Of a DNA stretch of 64,000 bases, positions 16,745 to 25,602 are shown in pieces. The DNA is taken from positions 20,505-84,504 of the forward strand of contig CAMYLJ010000001.1 of assembly GCA_947259215.1 (NCBI GenBank), read 5' to 3'. The notes under the pieces were generated by a model, which was not told where the DNA came from, did no database searches, and worked only from the letters and a program-made list of their open reading frames with translations. The stretch is from an uncultured delta proteobacterium (GTDB lineage Bacteria > Myxococcota_A > UBA9160 > JAFDET01). Each line of letters opens with the position of its first letter. The stretch's first letter is position 1. The position numbers and the translations under genes were made by a program.

Positions 16745-16773
16745 AGGCTAAGCGCGCCTGCCGCCCCGGTCAA
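16745..16773 (-). promoter_or_regulatory. Candidate promoter of panBCD
   Basis: TTGACC (-35, 16773-16768) and TAGCCT (-10, 16750-16745) on the minus strand are 17 nt apart. Transcription would start near 16738, immediately before the first leader hairpin, giving a leader of about 286 nt. The -35 matches consensus at 5 of 6 positions. Confidence 0.55.
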
Positions 16774-16802
16774 CCGGGCAAGACCCCAAGGGGAGTCGGC
16801 CC

Positions 16803-17090
16803 TCACTCCGTCTCGCCGCCCTCCAGCCGGGACCGCACGGCGGGCGGCAGGAAGCGCTCTTCGAGCAGCTCGGGGGCGTGCCCACGGATGGCGCTCGCCA
16901 GCACCTCCAGGTGCTCCTCGACGGGATCGCGCGCGTTCAGGATCACCCACACGCGGCCCCGCAGCCGGCAGACACCGCTCGCCAGCGGCAGGCCGGGCTC
17001 GACCTCCCCGGCCCCGGTGTGCACGCGCACGTCCATCCCCGCCTCGCGCGCCAGCTCAGCCAGGGCGTCGCGCAGCTCCTCGGGACTCAT
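16803..17090 (-). CDS. Conserved-looking 95-residue protein of unknown function
   Basis: I do not recognise the family. It is a compact mixed helix/strand protein with SGVCRLRGRVWVILNARD and an acidic C-terminus. Its ATG at 17090 overlaps the rsmA stop (ATGA), so it is coupled to rsmA at the end of the tol operon. There is no signal peptide or membrane segment. A single cysteine is present and no metal motif. Confidence 0.65.
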   Translation of the reverse strand: MSPEELRDALAELAREAGMDVRVHTGAGEVEPGLPLASGVCRLRGRVWVILNARDPVEEHLEVLASAIRGHAPELLEERFLPPAVRSRLEGGETE

Positions 17091-17947
17091 GCGCCGGGCC
17101 TCTCGAGCGCCCGGGCCAGCGCGAGGAAGCGCTCGGGCGCCAGGCTCTCGGCCCGGGCCCGGGGGTCGATCCCGAGCTCGGCCAGCAGCTCTGCGAGCTT
17201 CGCGTCCGGCGGCACCACGTCGCTGGCGCGCAGGCAGTTCAGCAGCAGCTTCCGGCGCGTGGCGAAGGCCGCGCGGGCCACCCGCTCCACGCTCAGCAGC
17301 TCGTCGCGGTTGGAGCTGCACACCAGCGGCGAATCGGGGCGCGGCGTGAGGCGCAGCGCCGTGGAGACCACCTTGGGCGCGGGATGGAAGCACCCGGGCC
17401 GCAGCTGCCCGACGCGCTGGCTGCGCACGCAGAGCGCGTGGAGGACGGCCAGCGAGCCGTAGTCGCGGCCTCCCGGCGCCGCCGCGATGCGCGCCGCCAC
17501 CTCGCGCTGGACGAGCACCGTCCAATCGGTGAGCGCATGGCGCGCCGCCAGGAGCGAGCGCAACAGGGGCGACGACACCGCGTAGGGCAGGTTCGCGACG
17601 ACGCGCACCGGCGGGCGGAGCCCGGCCGCCAGCGCCGCCAGGTCCACGTCCAGGGCATCTGCGTGCACGAGCTCGACGTGCGCGGGCAACGCGCCCTCGG
17701 CCCGGAGCGCGCGCACCAGGCCGGCGTCCACCTCGAACGCCACCACCTGGCGGGCGCGGGCCGCGAGCGCCCGGGTCAGGACCCCGAGGCCAGCGCCGAT
17801 CTCGATCACCGCATCCCCGGGCCCGACGCCGGCCCGCTCGGCCATGCGCGCGGCCAGGCTGTCGCTCACCAGGAAGTTCTGACCCAGATCGCGCCGCGGG
17901 CGCAGGCCATGGCGGGCGAGGAGCGCGCGCACCTCGCCGGCGTTCAC
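17087..17947 (-). CDS. rsmA: 16S rRNA dimethyladenosine transferase
   Basis: 286 residues (KsgA family). It dimethylates two adjacent adenines in helix 45 of 16S rRNA during 30S maturation, using SAM. GQNFLVS, the SAM loop IEIGAGLGVLTRAL and the catalytic NLPYAVSSP are present, with the helical C-terminal domain intact. The start ATG 17947 overlaps the tsaD stop by 4 nt, and its own stop overlaps the next start. Confidence 0.98.
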   Translation of the reverse strand: MNAGEVRALLARHGLRPRRDLGQNFLVSDSLAARMAERAGVGPGDAVIEIGAGLGVLTRALAARARQVVAFEVDAGLVRALRAEGALPAHVELVHADALDVDLAALAAGLRPPVRVVANLPYAVSSPLLRSLLAARHALTDWTVLVQREVAARIAAAPGGRDYGSLAVLHALCVRSQRVGQLRPGCFHPAPKVVSTALRLTPRPDSPLVCSSNRDELLSVERVARAAFATRRKLLLNCLRASDVVPPDAKLAELLAELGIDPRARAESLAPERFLALARALERPGA

Positions 17948-18972
17948 GGAGCGGACGGGCCCAGCGGGCCGCGCGAGAAGGCCTCCCGGTCGAACGGATC
18001 GCGCGCGCCGCGCGCCAGCCGCCGTGCGCCGGCGGCCGCGATCATGACGGCGTTGTCGGTGCAGAGCTCGGGAGGCGGGAACACGACGCGGAAGCCGTCG
18101 CGGCGTCCCGCCGCGGCCAGCTCTTCGCGCAGCCGGCGGTTGGCCGCCACGCCACCCACCACCGCCAGCCGGGCCATCCCCTCGTCGCGCAGGGCCCGGC
18201 GCGCGCGGGTCACCAGGTGATCCGTGGCGGCGGCCTCGAAGGAGGCCGCCACGTCGGCCACGTCGCGCGGGCCGAGCTCGCCGCGCCGCTCCACCTCGAG
18301 GGCCACGGCGGTCTTGAGGCCGCTGTAGGAGAAGTCCAGGCCCGGGGCGCCCGCCAGGGGCCGCGGGAAGGCCACGGCCGCGGGATCGCCGTCGCGGGCC
18401 GCGGCCGAGAGCGCCGGACCGCCCGGGTACGGCAGGCCCAGCAGCTTGGCCACCTTGTCGAACGCCTCACCCACGGCGTCGTCCCGGGTCTGCCCCAGCA
18501 GCACCGGCGGCGTGTCCGCCGCTTCCAGCCGGTAGAGCGCGGTGTGACCGCCGGAGACCACGAGGCCGATGAAGGGCGGCGCGAGCGAGGCGTCCGCCAG
18601 CTCCGCCGACACGAGATGCCCTTCCAGGTGGTGGACGCCCACGAACGGCACCCCCAGCCGGAAGGCCAGGGCCTTGCCGAAGGAGAGGCCCACGAGGAGC
18701 GACCCCACGAGCCCGGGCCCCGCGGTGGCGGCCACGGCGTCCAGATCCTCCGGCGCGACGCCCGCCTGCGCCAGCGCGGCCTCTACCACCCCCGAGACGG
18801 CGCGCAGGTGATCCCGCGAGGCCAGCTCGGGCACGACGCCGCCGTACGGGGCGTGGGTCGCGTCCTGGCCGTGGACGCGGCTTCCCAGCACTTCGCGACC
18901 GTCCCGCAGCACGGCCGCGGCCATCTCGTCGCACGAGCTCTCGATGCCGAGGACGAGGCCGGGGGGCCGCAT
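17944..18972 (-). CDS. tsaD: tRNA threonylcarbamoyladenosine synthase subunit TsaD
   Basis: 342 residues, ASKHA fold. It transfers the threonylcarbamoyl group to A37 of ANN-decoding tRNAs with TsaB, TsaE and TsaC. It carries GIESSCDEM at the N-terminus, metal-binding HHLEGH, VSGGHT, the DDAVGEAFDKVAKLLGLPYP block and late CTDNAVMIA. It lies 9 nt after the dksA-like gene and overlaps rsmA. Partners tsaB/tsaE are not in this window. Confidence 0.98.
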   Translation of the reverse strand: MRPPGLVLGIESSCDEMAAAVLRDGREVLGSRVHGQDATHAPYGGVVPELASRDHLRAVSGVVEAALAQAGVAPEDLDAVAATAGPGLVGSLLVGLSFGKALAFRLGVPFVGVHHLEGHLVSAELADASLAPPFIGLVVSGGHTALYRLEAADTPPVLLGQTRDDAVGEAFDKVAKLLGLPYPGGPALSAAARDGDPAAVAFPRPLAGAPGLDFSYSGLKTAVALEVERRGELGPRDVADVAASFEAAATDHLVTRARRALRDEGMARLAVVGGVAANRRLREELAAAGRRDGFRVVFPPPELCTDNAVMIAAAGARRLARGARDPFDREAFSRGPLGPSAP

Positions 18973-18981
18973 GGCATGGGG

Positions 18982-19344
18982 CTAGCCCATGCCCCGCTCG
19001 AGCTTCTCCTGCTGGGACTTGCAGTCGATGCACAGCTCGGCCACCGGCCGCGCCTCCAGGCGCTTCACGCCGATGTCCTCACCGCAGGATTCGCAGGCGC
19101 CGTACTCGCCGCCATCGATCTTCTCGAGCGCCGCCGTGATCTTGTTCATCAAGCCCCGCTCGCGCTCGCGCAGGCGGCCGATGAACGCCAGACCGACCTC
19201 CGAGGAGGCGGTGTCGATCTCATCCGGAAAGTCGTCCGGGTCGAGATTCATGTCTCCGCCGAGCGCGCGCTGCGCGTTGCGCAAGATCGACTCGCGCTGC
19301 TGGGTCAAGATCTTCCGGAACTTCTCCTGGTCGCGCTTCCTCAA
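18982..19344 (-). CDS. dksA: DksA/TraR-family zinc-finger transcription factor
   Basis: 120 residues. DksA binds the RNA polymerase secondary channel and works with ppGpp. The coiled coil carries acidic tip residues (DEIDTAS) and the zinc finger is CESC...CIDC (about 84-109). The start chosen is TTG 19344: the preceding GAGG is well placed, and there is no ATG or GTG before the coiled coil. The gene lies between cpoB (29 nt) and tsaD (9 nt), inside the tol operon. It could be a DksA paralog rather than the sole DksA. Confidence 0.9.
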   Translation of the reverse strand: MRKRDQEKFRKILTQQRESILRNAQRALGGDMNLDPDDFPDEIDTASSEVGLAFIGRLRERERGLMNKITAALEKIDGGEYGACESCGEDIGVKRLEARPVAELCIDCKSQQEKLERGMG

Positions 19345-19373
19345 CGTCCACCTCGACGCCGGCCCCGCCGGCT

Positions 19374-20144
19374 CTATCCCGCGCTCAGCAGATCCAGCTG
19401 GCGCTTGGCTTCTGCGGCCCTCGGCGAGTCCGGGTACTCGCTCACGACCCGTTCGAACACGTCTCGTGCGGCCTTCTGGTATCCCGGGCCCAGCTTCAGC
19501 AGCACCTCGCCTTGACGGAAAAGCGCGTCGGGCGCCTTGTTTCCGTCCGGATAGCGTTCCACCACGTTGGCGAAGCGGAGGATCGCCTTCTCGTTGTCTC
19601 CCTGCGTCTCGTAGCAGTCCGCCATCCAATACAGCGCGTCGTCCGCGTACGGCGAAGACCCGAAAGTTTGCAGAAATTCCCGGAAGCCTTCAATACACGC
19701 CTGGACCTCGTTGCGGCGCCAGGCGCCGTACGCCGCCCGATACGCCGCGACCTCCTCAGCGGATCCGGCTGGAGCTGCGCCGGGGCTGCCGTCGATCTGC
19801 GCGTCGGAGGAAGGCGTCCCGGCGTCGGGTGGCAGCTCGTCCGGCGGCGGAGGCGGGGCGCCGGGCACGGCGGCGTCCCGGCGCGCAGCTTCCGCCTCGG
19901 ACAAGGCGCGCTGCGACTGGTGGCTCGCCACCTCCAGCTGCCCGCGCAGGCCGGCCACCTCCTGGGTGAGCGCGTCCACCTGGGCCGACAGGTCCGCCAG
20001 CTGCTCCCGCGTCTGCTGCCCTACGTCGCCGCCCTCGAGCTGGTAGACCTGGTTCTCCAGCTTGCGGAACTCCGCGACCGAGACGCAGCCCGACGCCAGC
20101 GCCAGCACCGCGACGACACAGAGCAGCCTCCCCGCTTCCCTCAT
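19374..20144 (-). CDS. cpoB: Tol-Pal system protein CpoB (YbgF)
   Basis: 256 residues from ATG 20144, overlapping the pal stop. An N-terminal signal ending LASGC makes it a candidate lipoprotein. A coiled-coil region (about 25-85) is followed by a proline-rich linker and TPR-type repeats (about 125-250), the CpoB layout. In other bacteria it couples outer-membrane constriction to peptidoglycan synthesis at division. Confidence 0.93.
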   Translation of the reverse strand: MREAGRLLCVVAVLALASGCVSVAEFRKLENQVYQLEGGDVGQQTREQLADLSAQVDALTQEVAGLRGQLEVASHQSQRALSEAEAARRDAAVPGAPPPPPDELPPDAGTPSSDAQIDGSPGAAPAGSAEEVAAYRAAYGAWRRNEVQACIEGFREFLQTFGSSPYADDALYWMADCYETQGDNEKAILRFANVVERYPDGNKAPDALFRQGEVLLKLGPGYQKAARDVFERVVSEYPDSPRAAEAKRQLDLLSAG

Positions 20145-20680
20145 CGGAGGACGGAGAATTCCGCGCGCCGGTTCTTGGCCCAGACCGCCTCGCCGCTGCC
20201 CGGCGCCGCCGGGCTCTCCTCGCCGAAGGACACCATCTCGATGCGGTTGTCGGGAATGCCCAGGCGCACGAGGTAGTCGCGGGTGGCCTTGGCCCGGCGC
20301 TCGCCGAGCGCGAAGTTGTACTCGTTGCTGCCGCGCTCGTCGCAGTGGCCCTGGATCTCCACCCGCACGTCCGGTCGCTGGCGCAGCACATCGAAGTTGT
20401 GCTTCAGGTCCGCCTGGGCGTCCGAGCGCAGGGCGCTCTGGTCGTAGTCGAAGTACACGGTGCGCAGGCCCATGCGCCGCGCGGCCGCGATCCCCTCGGC
20501 GTCCCGACTGGGCGGCGCGCCGCCGTACGGGTCCTCGCCGATCTGGCCGCGGGAGCCCTGGCTGCCGTCTCCGCCGGCACCCTCCGGCGGCTCGTCGCTC
20601 TTGCACCCTCCGGTGACGAGCGTGAGCGCGACAGCTGCAGCCACCATCAATCGGATGCCTGTCGATGCGGTTCGAACCAT
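20141..20680 (-). CDS. pal: Peptidoglycan-associated lipoprotein Pal
   Basis: 179 residues. Signal sequence with lipobox LVTGGC at about 21-26. The C-terminal OmpA-like domain (about 70-179) has VYFDYDQSALR, GHCDERGSNEYN and ERRAKATRDYL, which bind peptidoglycan. It anchors the outer membrane to the wall with TolB. It lies 33 nt after tolB. Confidence 0.97.
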   Translation of the reverse strand: MVRTASTGIRLMVAAAVALTLVTGGCKSDEPPEGAGGDGSQGSRGQIGEDPYGGAPPSRDAEGIAAARRMGLRTVYFDYDQSALRSDAQADLKHNFDVLRQRPDVRVEIQGHCDERGSNEYNFALGERRAKATRDYLVRLGIPDNRIEMVSFGEESPAAPGSGEAVWAKNRRAEFSVLR

Positions 20681-20713
20681 GCGTCTGGACCCTCCTGTCC
20701 GTCGGTTTCCGCC

Positions 20714-22045
20714 CTAGCGCTTCCCGGGAAAGGGACCCCACGCCGGGCTTGTGTTGTTCCCGGAACTCGCGGTCAACCGCCGCAGGTTCCGGCCGTCGAG
20801 GCCGATGGTGTAGATGTCGGCGGTCCCCCGCCGATTGGACGAGAACGCGAGGGACCGCCCGTCGGGAGCCCAGCTCGGACTCTCGTCGCTGCGGGGATGG
20901 GTGACGATCGGCTCGTTCACCTGTCCCTCGGGGTCGATGATCCAGACGTCGAACTGCGCTCCCACCCGCGACTCGTAGGCGATCCATCGCCCGTCGGGCG
21001 ACCACGCCGGCCCCGTATTGTACGCCCCCTGGAACGTGAGTCGACGGGGATTGTTCCCATCGGCGTCCATCAGGTAGAGCTGGGGCGAGCCCGAGCGATC
21101 CGAGACGAAGGCCATCCGACTGCCGTCCGGCGAGTAGCTGGGAGAGATGTCGATGGCGCTGTGCTCCGTCAGGCGCCGCCGGGAGCGCCCGTCCGGCCGG
21201 GACGTGAAGATCTCCGGCGCCCCGTCCACGGACATCACGAAGGCCAGGCGCTTGCCGTCGGGCGTGAAGACGCCCCGGTAGATGGGCGACTTGCCGTTGA
21301 TGCGGGTCAGGAGCCGGCCCGGCTTGCGGCGGCCGCCGCGGCTGATGGTGAAGAGCGTCGGCTGGCCCCCGTGCCGGTACGACGTGTAGACCACCTCGTC
21401 CCCGTTCGGCGCCCAGCCCGGGAAGGCGTTGATCGAGCGGTTGCGGGTGGCCGCGCGCACTCCGGTCCCGTCGGAGTTCATCACGTACACCTCCTTGCGA
21501 CCGCTGCGGTCGGAGATGAACGCGATCTCGGTGCTGGACACGCCCGATGCGCCCGTGAACTCCCGCACCACGTCGTCAGCGATGCGGCGCGCGATGATCG
21601 GCAGGTCGGCCTGGGCGCCGAAGTAGCGCTTGCGCAGCAGGCCCCGGCAGCGGGCCACGTCCCAGATCCGGAACTCGACCACGACGCCCTGGCTCCCGGA
21701 GCGGATCTCGCCCTCCACCAGGGCGTCGGCGCCGATGTCCGACCACTGGCTGCAGACCGGCGGCTGCGGGGCATCCAGCGCCTGGCTCTCGTCGGGGCCG
21801 AGGAAGGCCTTGGGATCGAGGCTCTCGAAGAGCGGGGAAAAGTCGACGGACTCGCGGATGTCGCCGCGCAGCGAGGTGCCGTCCGCCAGCTGCGGCACGG
21901 CGCGGCGGTCGCTGAAGCGCTGGATCGCGGCCTTGTACTCGCGCTCCCCCGGGTCCGTGACCCAGATCGGGGGCCGCTCCTCGGCCCGCGCAAAGGCAGC
22001 CGCGAGCACCAGCGCGGCCAGCGCGAGGGAGCAGACGCTGCGCAC
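20714..22045 (-). CDS. tolB: Tol-Pal translocation protein TolB
   Basis: 443 residues from GTG 22045, whose first base is the last base of the upstream stop (TAGTG). Signal peptide about 1-21. The N-terminal alpha/beta domain (to about 170) is followed by a six-bladed WD40-like propeller with repeated SPDG, APDG and DPEG turns and FVSDRSG-type strands. The periplasmic protein links Pal to the TolQRA motor. Confidence 0.97.
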   Translation of the reverse strand: MRSVCSLALAALVLAAAFARAEERPPIWVTDPGEREYKAAIQRFSDRRAVPQLADGTSLRGDIRESVDFSPLFESLDPKAFLGPDESQALDAPQPPVCSQWSDIGADALVEGEIRSGSQGVVVEFRIWDVARCRGLLRKRYFGAQADLPIIARRIADDVVREFTGASGVSSTEIAFISDRSGRKEVYVMNSDGTGVRAATRNRSINAFPGWAPNGDEVVYTSYRHGGQPTLFTISRGGRRKPGRLLTRINGKSPIYRGVFTPDGKRLAFVMSVDGAPEIFTSRPDGRSRRRLTEHSAIDISPSYSPDGSRMAFVSDRSGSPQLYLMDADGNNPRRLTFQGAYNTGPAWSPDGRWIAYESRVGAQFDVWIIDPEGQVNEPIVTHPRSDESPSWAPDGRSLAFSSNRRGTADIYTIGLDGRNLRRLTASSGNNTSPAWGPFPGKR

Positions 22046-22800
22046 TAGAACACGTCCTCGGGACTGAAGCCGAACTCCCAGTCGCCCGCCTCCGGCGGAG
22101 GCGGCAAGGGGCTCGCCTTGGCCAGGGCACGCAGCACGCTGTCGTCGTACCACGGGTTGCCGGAGCGGCGTGTGATCTTTGGCACGCCCACGACGTTTCC
22201 GGAGGCATCCAGCTCGACGCGCACGTGGGCCTGGAGATTCTGGTGCCGGAACCCGGGCGCCAGCACCCAGGCGTTGCGCACCCGGATGCGCACCGTGCGC
22301 CGCCAGGCCATCTCCTCCGGGCTGACCCGCACGCCCCGCACCGCGCCGGTCGCGCCGGCGACCCCGGCCACCTGCGTGGGCTTCGCGGCCGGCTTCTCCG
22401 GCTTCTCGCCCGCCCGTTCGCGCATCTCCTTCAGCAGGTCCTCGTAGCTCTTCTGCGGCTCCGCCTTCGGCTTCGGGTCGGCCTTCGGCGTGGGAGCGGG
22501 CTTGGGCTTCGCCTGGGGCGCGGCGGGCTCCTTCGGCAGCACGACCTTCTTCGGCTTGGGCGCCGCCTTGGGGCTGGGCGGGGCGGGCGCCGCCCCCGGC
22601 AGCGCCGCCACCAGGTCCACCGAGACCACCGCCGGCAGCGCAAAGCTCCGGCCCGGCGGGGTCGGCGACACCGAGAGCACCACCACCACCGCCAGGTGCA
22701 GCAGCCCCGACGCGATCAGGACCCGGCGAAGCTCCTGCCGCCGCAGCGAGTCGAGCCCGGCGCTCCACTGAATCTCCCGTACCGCCGCCTCGCGGACCAC
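22045..22800 (-). CDS. tolA: TolA/TonB-family energy-transducing protein
   Basis: 251 residues from GTG 22800. One N-terminal transmembrane helix (about 27-45) leads into a long Pro/Lys/Ala periplasmic spacer (about 60-140). The C-terminal TonB-like domain starts near RVRNAWVLAPGF and contains VRVELDASGNVVG. Position between tolR and tolB makes it the TolA of this system; the C-terminus reads more like TonB, as in many non-enteric TolAs. Confidence 0.9.
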   Translation of the reverse strand: MVREAAVREIQWSAGLDSLRRQELRRVLIASGLLHLAVVVVLSVSPTPPGRSFALPAVVSVDLVAALPGAAPAPPSPKAAPKPKKVVLPKEPAAPQAKPKPAPTPKADPKPKAEPQKSYEDLLKEMRERAGEKPEKPAAKPTQVAGVAGATGAVRGVRVSPEEMAWRRTVRIRVRNAWVLAPGFRHQNLQAHVRVELDASGNVVGVPKITRRSGNPWYDDSVLRALAKASPLPPPPEAGDWEFGFSPEDVF

Positions 22801-22803
22801 CGC

Positions 22804-23211
22804 TCATCGCTCCGGCTCGGTCACCATGCCGAGCTTGCTGGCACCGGCCTCCCGCGCGGCCGCCATGGCCTTGGCCACGTTGCCGTAGGGGGCCGCCTCG
22901 TCCGCGCGCAGGTAGAGATCCTTGGAGTCCCGGCCCTCGAAGATCGCCTTGAGCTTCTCCGCCAGCTCTCCCACGGCCACCTCCGTGCCCTGGACGAAGA
23001 CGCTGCCGTCCTTCTTGACCGTCAGCACCAGGGGGTCGTCGCGGGTGCGCAGGGGCTGGGTCGAGGTCTCGGGCAGGTTGACGTCGACCCCGGACATCAT
23101 GAGGGGCGCCGTGACCATGAAGATCACGAGCAGCACCAGCATCACGTCCACGAACGGGGTGACGTTGATCTCGGACAGGGGCCGGTCGTTCGAGTGGCGT
23201 ACCGCGGGCAC
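22804..23211 (-). CDS. tolR: TolR/ExbD-type proton channel protein
   Basis: 135 residues from GTG 23211. The N-terminal INVTPFVDVMLVLLVIFMVT carries the conserved membrane Asp used in proton translocation. The periplasmic domain (about 60-130) has LYLRADEAAPYGNV. It forms the motor with TolQ and TolA, 6 nt after tolQ and 3 nt before tolA. Confidence 0.96.
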   Translation of the reverse strand: MPAVRHSNDRPLSEINVTPFVDVMLVLLVIFMVTAPLMMSGVDVNLPETSTQPLRTRDDPLVLTVKKDGSVFVQGTEVAVGELAEKLKAIFEGRDSKDLYLRADEAAPYGNVAKAMAAAREAGASKLGMVTEPER

Positions 23212-23217
23212 GTGGGC

Positions 23218-23964
23218 TCAGCCGTTCGCAGCGCGCGCCGGCGGATTGTCGGCGTCCGCCAGGCGCTGGAAGTCGGACTCCAGGTCGTCGACGAACAGAT
23301 CCAGCGCTGCCAGCACCTGCCGCACCTCACCGACGAAGTGGTTGTAGAAGATCGTGGCCGGGATCGCGGCCAGCAGGCCCACCGCCGTGGCGATGAGCGC
23401 CTCCGCGATGCCCGGCGCCACCACCGCCAGGGTCGCCGTCCCGGCCCGGCCGATGCCCTGGAAGGCGTTGATGATGCCCACCACGGTGCCGAAGAGCCCG
23501 ATGAAGGGCGCGGCGCTGCCCGTCGTCGCCAGGAAGGAAAGCCCCCGCTCCAGGCGCAGGGCCTCGCGCGACGCCGCCCAGCGCACGTGCTGCGACAGCG
23601 TCCGCAGCTGGCGCTCGGACAGGTCGCGTCCCGCGCGCTTGCCGGCGAGCTTCGCCATGCGGTGGATCTCGGCGTAGCCCGCGAGGAACACGTTCGCGAG
23701 CGGACTCGCGTCGCAGCTACGCCCGGCGTCGTAGGCGGCGTCGAGGGAGCCGTCGTGATAGACCTCGAGAAACGCCTCGCTATCCTCGCCGGCGCTCCGC
23801 AGCTCGCGCCACTTGGTGTAGATGAGCGCCCAGGATACGATCGAAAATACGAACAGGATGAGGAGGACGAGCTGGACGATCCACCCGGCCTGAAGCATCA
23901 GGTCGAGGGCATCGATCCCCGCGAGACGTCCCCCCATGGCCGTCCCTGCGACGAGCAAGCGCAT
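23218..23964 (-). CDS. tolQ: TolQ/MotA/ExbB-type proton channel protein
   Basis: 248 residues. Three membrane helices (about 25-45, 140-165, 180-205), with conserved GLFGTVVGIINAF and GIAEALIATAVGLLAAIPA. It is the proton-motive stator of Tol-Pal. AGGAGG is only 1 nt before ATG 23964, so TTG 23958 or ATG 23937 (Met10) may be the true start. It is the first gene of the ten-gene operon and has a promoter just upstream. Confidence 0.96.
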   Translation of the reverse strand: MRLLVAGTAMGGRLAGIDALDLMLQAGWIVQLVLLILFVFSIVSWALIYTKWRELRSAGEDSEAFLEVYHDGSLDAAYDAGRSCDASPLANVFLAGYAEIHRMAKLAGKRAGRDLSERQLRTLSQHVRWAASREALRLERGLSFLATTGSAAPFIGLFGTVVGIINAFQGIGRAGTATLAVVAPGIAEALIATAVGLLAAIPATIFYNHFVGEVRQVLAALDLFVDDLESDFQRLADADNPPARAANG

Positions 23965-23986
23965 CCCTCCTGTTGGGGGCCACGGC

Positions 23987-24015
23987 AGTCTAGGGAAGCC
24001 CCTCCGTCAGTTCAA
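23987..24015 (-). promoter_or_regulatory. Candidate promoter of the tol operon
   Basis: Minus-strand TTGAAC (-35, 24015-24010) and TAGACT (-10, 23992-23987) are 17 nt apart, 23 nt before the tolQ ATG. It lies in the 80-nt divergent space shared with pepA. Confidence 0.5.
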
Positions 24016-24044
24016 CAAAACGCCCCGGAACAGAAGGAGAATCG

Positions 24045-25562
24045 ATGCAGGTCCGAGTCGCCGCCTCCGATCCCGCACGCGCGGCCGTCGACGTGCTGGT
24101 GCTGCCCAGCTTCGAGCTGGACCCGAAGAAGTGGCAGCTGCCCGCGCGGGTCGCGCGGCTCGACCGCGCCCTGGGCGGGGCCCTGGCCGCCGCCGTGCGC
24201 AGCGGCGACTTCCGCGGCCGCGAGGGGGACGCGCTGACGGTCTACCCGGACGGCGCCATCGCGGCCAGGCGCGTGGTGCTGCTGGGCCTGGGCGCCAACT
24301 CCGAAGCCCACCCCGACACCCTGCGGCGCGCCGCCGGCCGGGCCGTGGGAGCCGCCCGCGCGCGCCGGGCCACGAGCCTGGCCATCGCGGCGCCGACCCT
24401 GCGCCGGGTGCGGCTGGCGCCCGGGGCGCGCGCCCTGGCGGAGGGCGCCGTGCTCGGCGACTACCGCTTCGACGCCTACCAGGAGAAGCCGAAGGAGCCC
24501 TCGCCGCCGCTCGCTACGACCACCCTGCTCTACGAGCGCCAGGCGGACGCCCGCAGCGCCCGCGCGCCAGCCGACCGGGGCGTCGCGGTGGCCGAGTCGC
24601 AGAACTTCGCGCGCGAGCTCTCCAACCAGCCCGGCAACGCCCTGCCGCCGGCCGCGCTGGCGCGGGCCGCCCAGCGCATGGCCCGCGAGACTGGCCTGCG
24701 CTGCCGGGTGCTCGGCGTGGCCGAGCTCGAGAAGCGCAAGATGGGCGGGATCCTGGCCGTGGGGGGCGGCAGCGCCAACACGCCCCGCCTGGTGGTGCTG
24801 GAGCACGGCCGCCCGCCGAAGGGCGCGCGCAAGCGTCCCACCATCGCCCTGGTGGGCAAGGGCGTCACCTTCGACTCCGGCGGCGTCTCCATCAAGCCCT
24901 CCGCCGGCATGGACAAGATGAAGCACGACATGTCCGGGGCGGCCGCGGTGGTGGGGACCCTGCGGGCCTGCGCCCTGCTGAAGCTGCCCCTCCACGTGGT
25001 GGGCGTCGTCGGCGCGGCCGAGAACCTGCCCTCGGGCACCGCCTACCGGCCCGGCGACCTGGTGCGCACGGCGGCGGGCAAGACCATCGAGGTGCTGAAT
25101 ACCGATGCCGAAGGACGCGTCGTACTGGCCGACGCGCTCCACTTCGCCAGGAGCGAGTTCGAGCCGGCGGCGATGATCGATCTGGCCACCCTCACGGGCG
25201 CCTGCATCATCGCGCTCGGCGGCTGGTGCTCCGGCGTGATGGGGGACGAGGACCTGGTGGAGCGCATCCGCAAGGCCGGCGAGGCCACGGCCGAGCGGGC
25301 GTGGCCGCTGCCCTTGTGGGAGGAGCACCGGAAGCACGTGAAGAGCAAGGTGGGCGACCTCAAGAACACCGGCGGCCGCGACGCCGGCGCCATCACGGCG
25401 GGCGCCTTCCTGTCGTACTTCAGCGAGGGCACGCCCTGGGCGCACATCGATATCGCGGGCACCGCGGACACGGACAAACCCGGTCCGTACCAGCCGGCGG
25501 GCGCCACGGGCGTCGGCGTCCGGCTGCTGGTGGACCTGCTCGAGAACTGGCGAAAGGCCTAG
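24045..25562 (+). CDS. pepA: Leucyl aminopeptidase (M17)
   Basis: 505 residues. The cytosolic two-metal exopeptidase is hexameric in the family. The N-terminal macro-like domain (about 1-170) is followed by the catalytic domain with VGKGVTFDSGG, the catalytic Lys in KMKHDMSGA, ENLPSGTAYRPGD and the metal motif NTDAEGRVVL. The start is ATG 24045 with an AGAAGGAGA ribosome site. Some PepA homologues also bind DNA. It is divergent from tolQ. Confidence 0.97.
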   Translation: MQVRVAASDPARAAVDVLVLPSFELDPKKWQLPARVARLDRALGGALAAAVRSGDFRGREGDALTVYPDGAIAARRVVLLGLGANSEAHPDTLRRAAGRAVGAARARRATSLAIAAPTLRRVRLAPGARALAEGAVLGDYRFDAYQEKPKEPSPPLATTTLLYERQADARSARAPADRGVAVAESQNFARELSNQPGNALPPAALARAAQRMARETGLRCRVLGVAELEKRKMGGILAVGGGSANTPRLVVLEHGRPPKGARKRPTIALVGKGVTFDSGGVSIKPSAGMDKMKHDMSGAAAVVGTLRACALLKLPLHVVGVVGAAENLPSGTAYRPGDLVRTAAGKTIEVLNTDAEGRVVLADALHFARSEFEPAAMIDLATLTGACIIALGGWCSGVMGDEDLVERIRKAGEATAERAWPLPLWEEHRKHVKSKVGDLKNTGGRDAGAITAGAFLSYFSEGTPWAHIDIAGTADTDKPGPYQPAGATGVGVRLLVDLLENWRKA

Positions 25563-25602
25563 GGGCCGGTACCTTCCGGCCCCCACAGGAGGAGCTTCGA
25601 CG

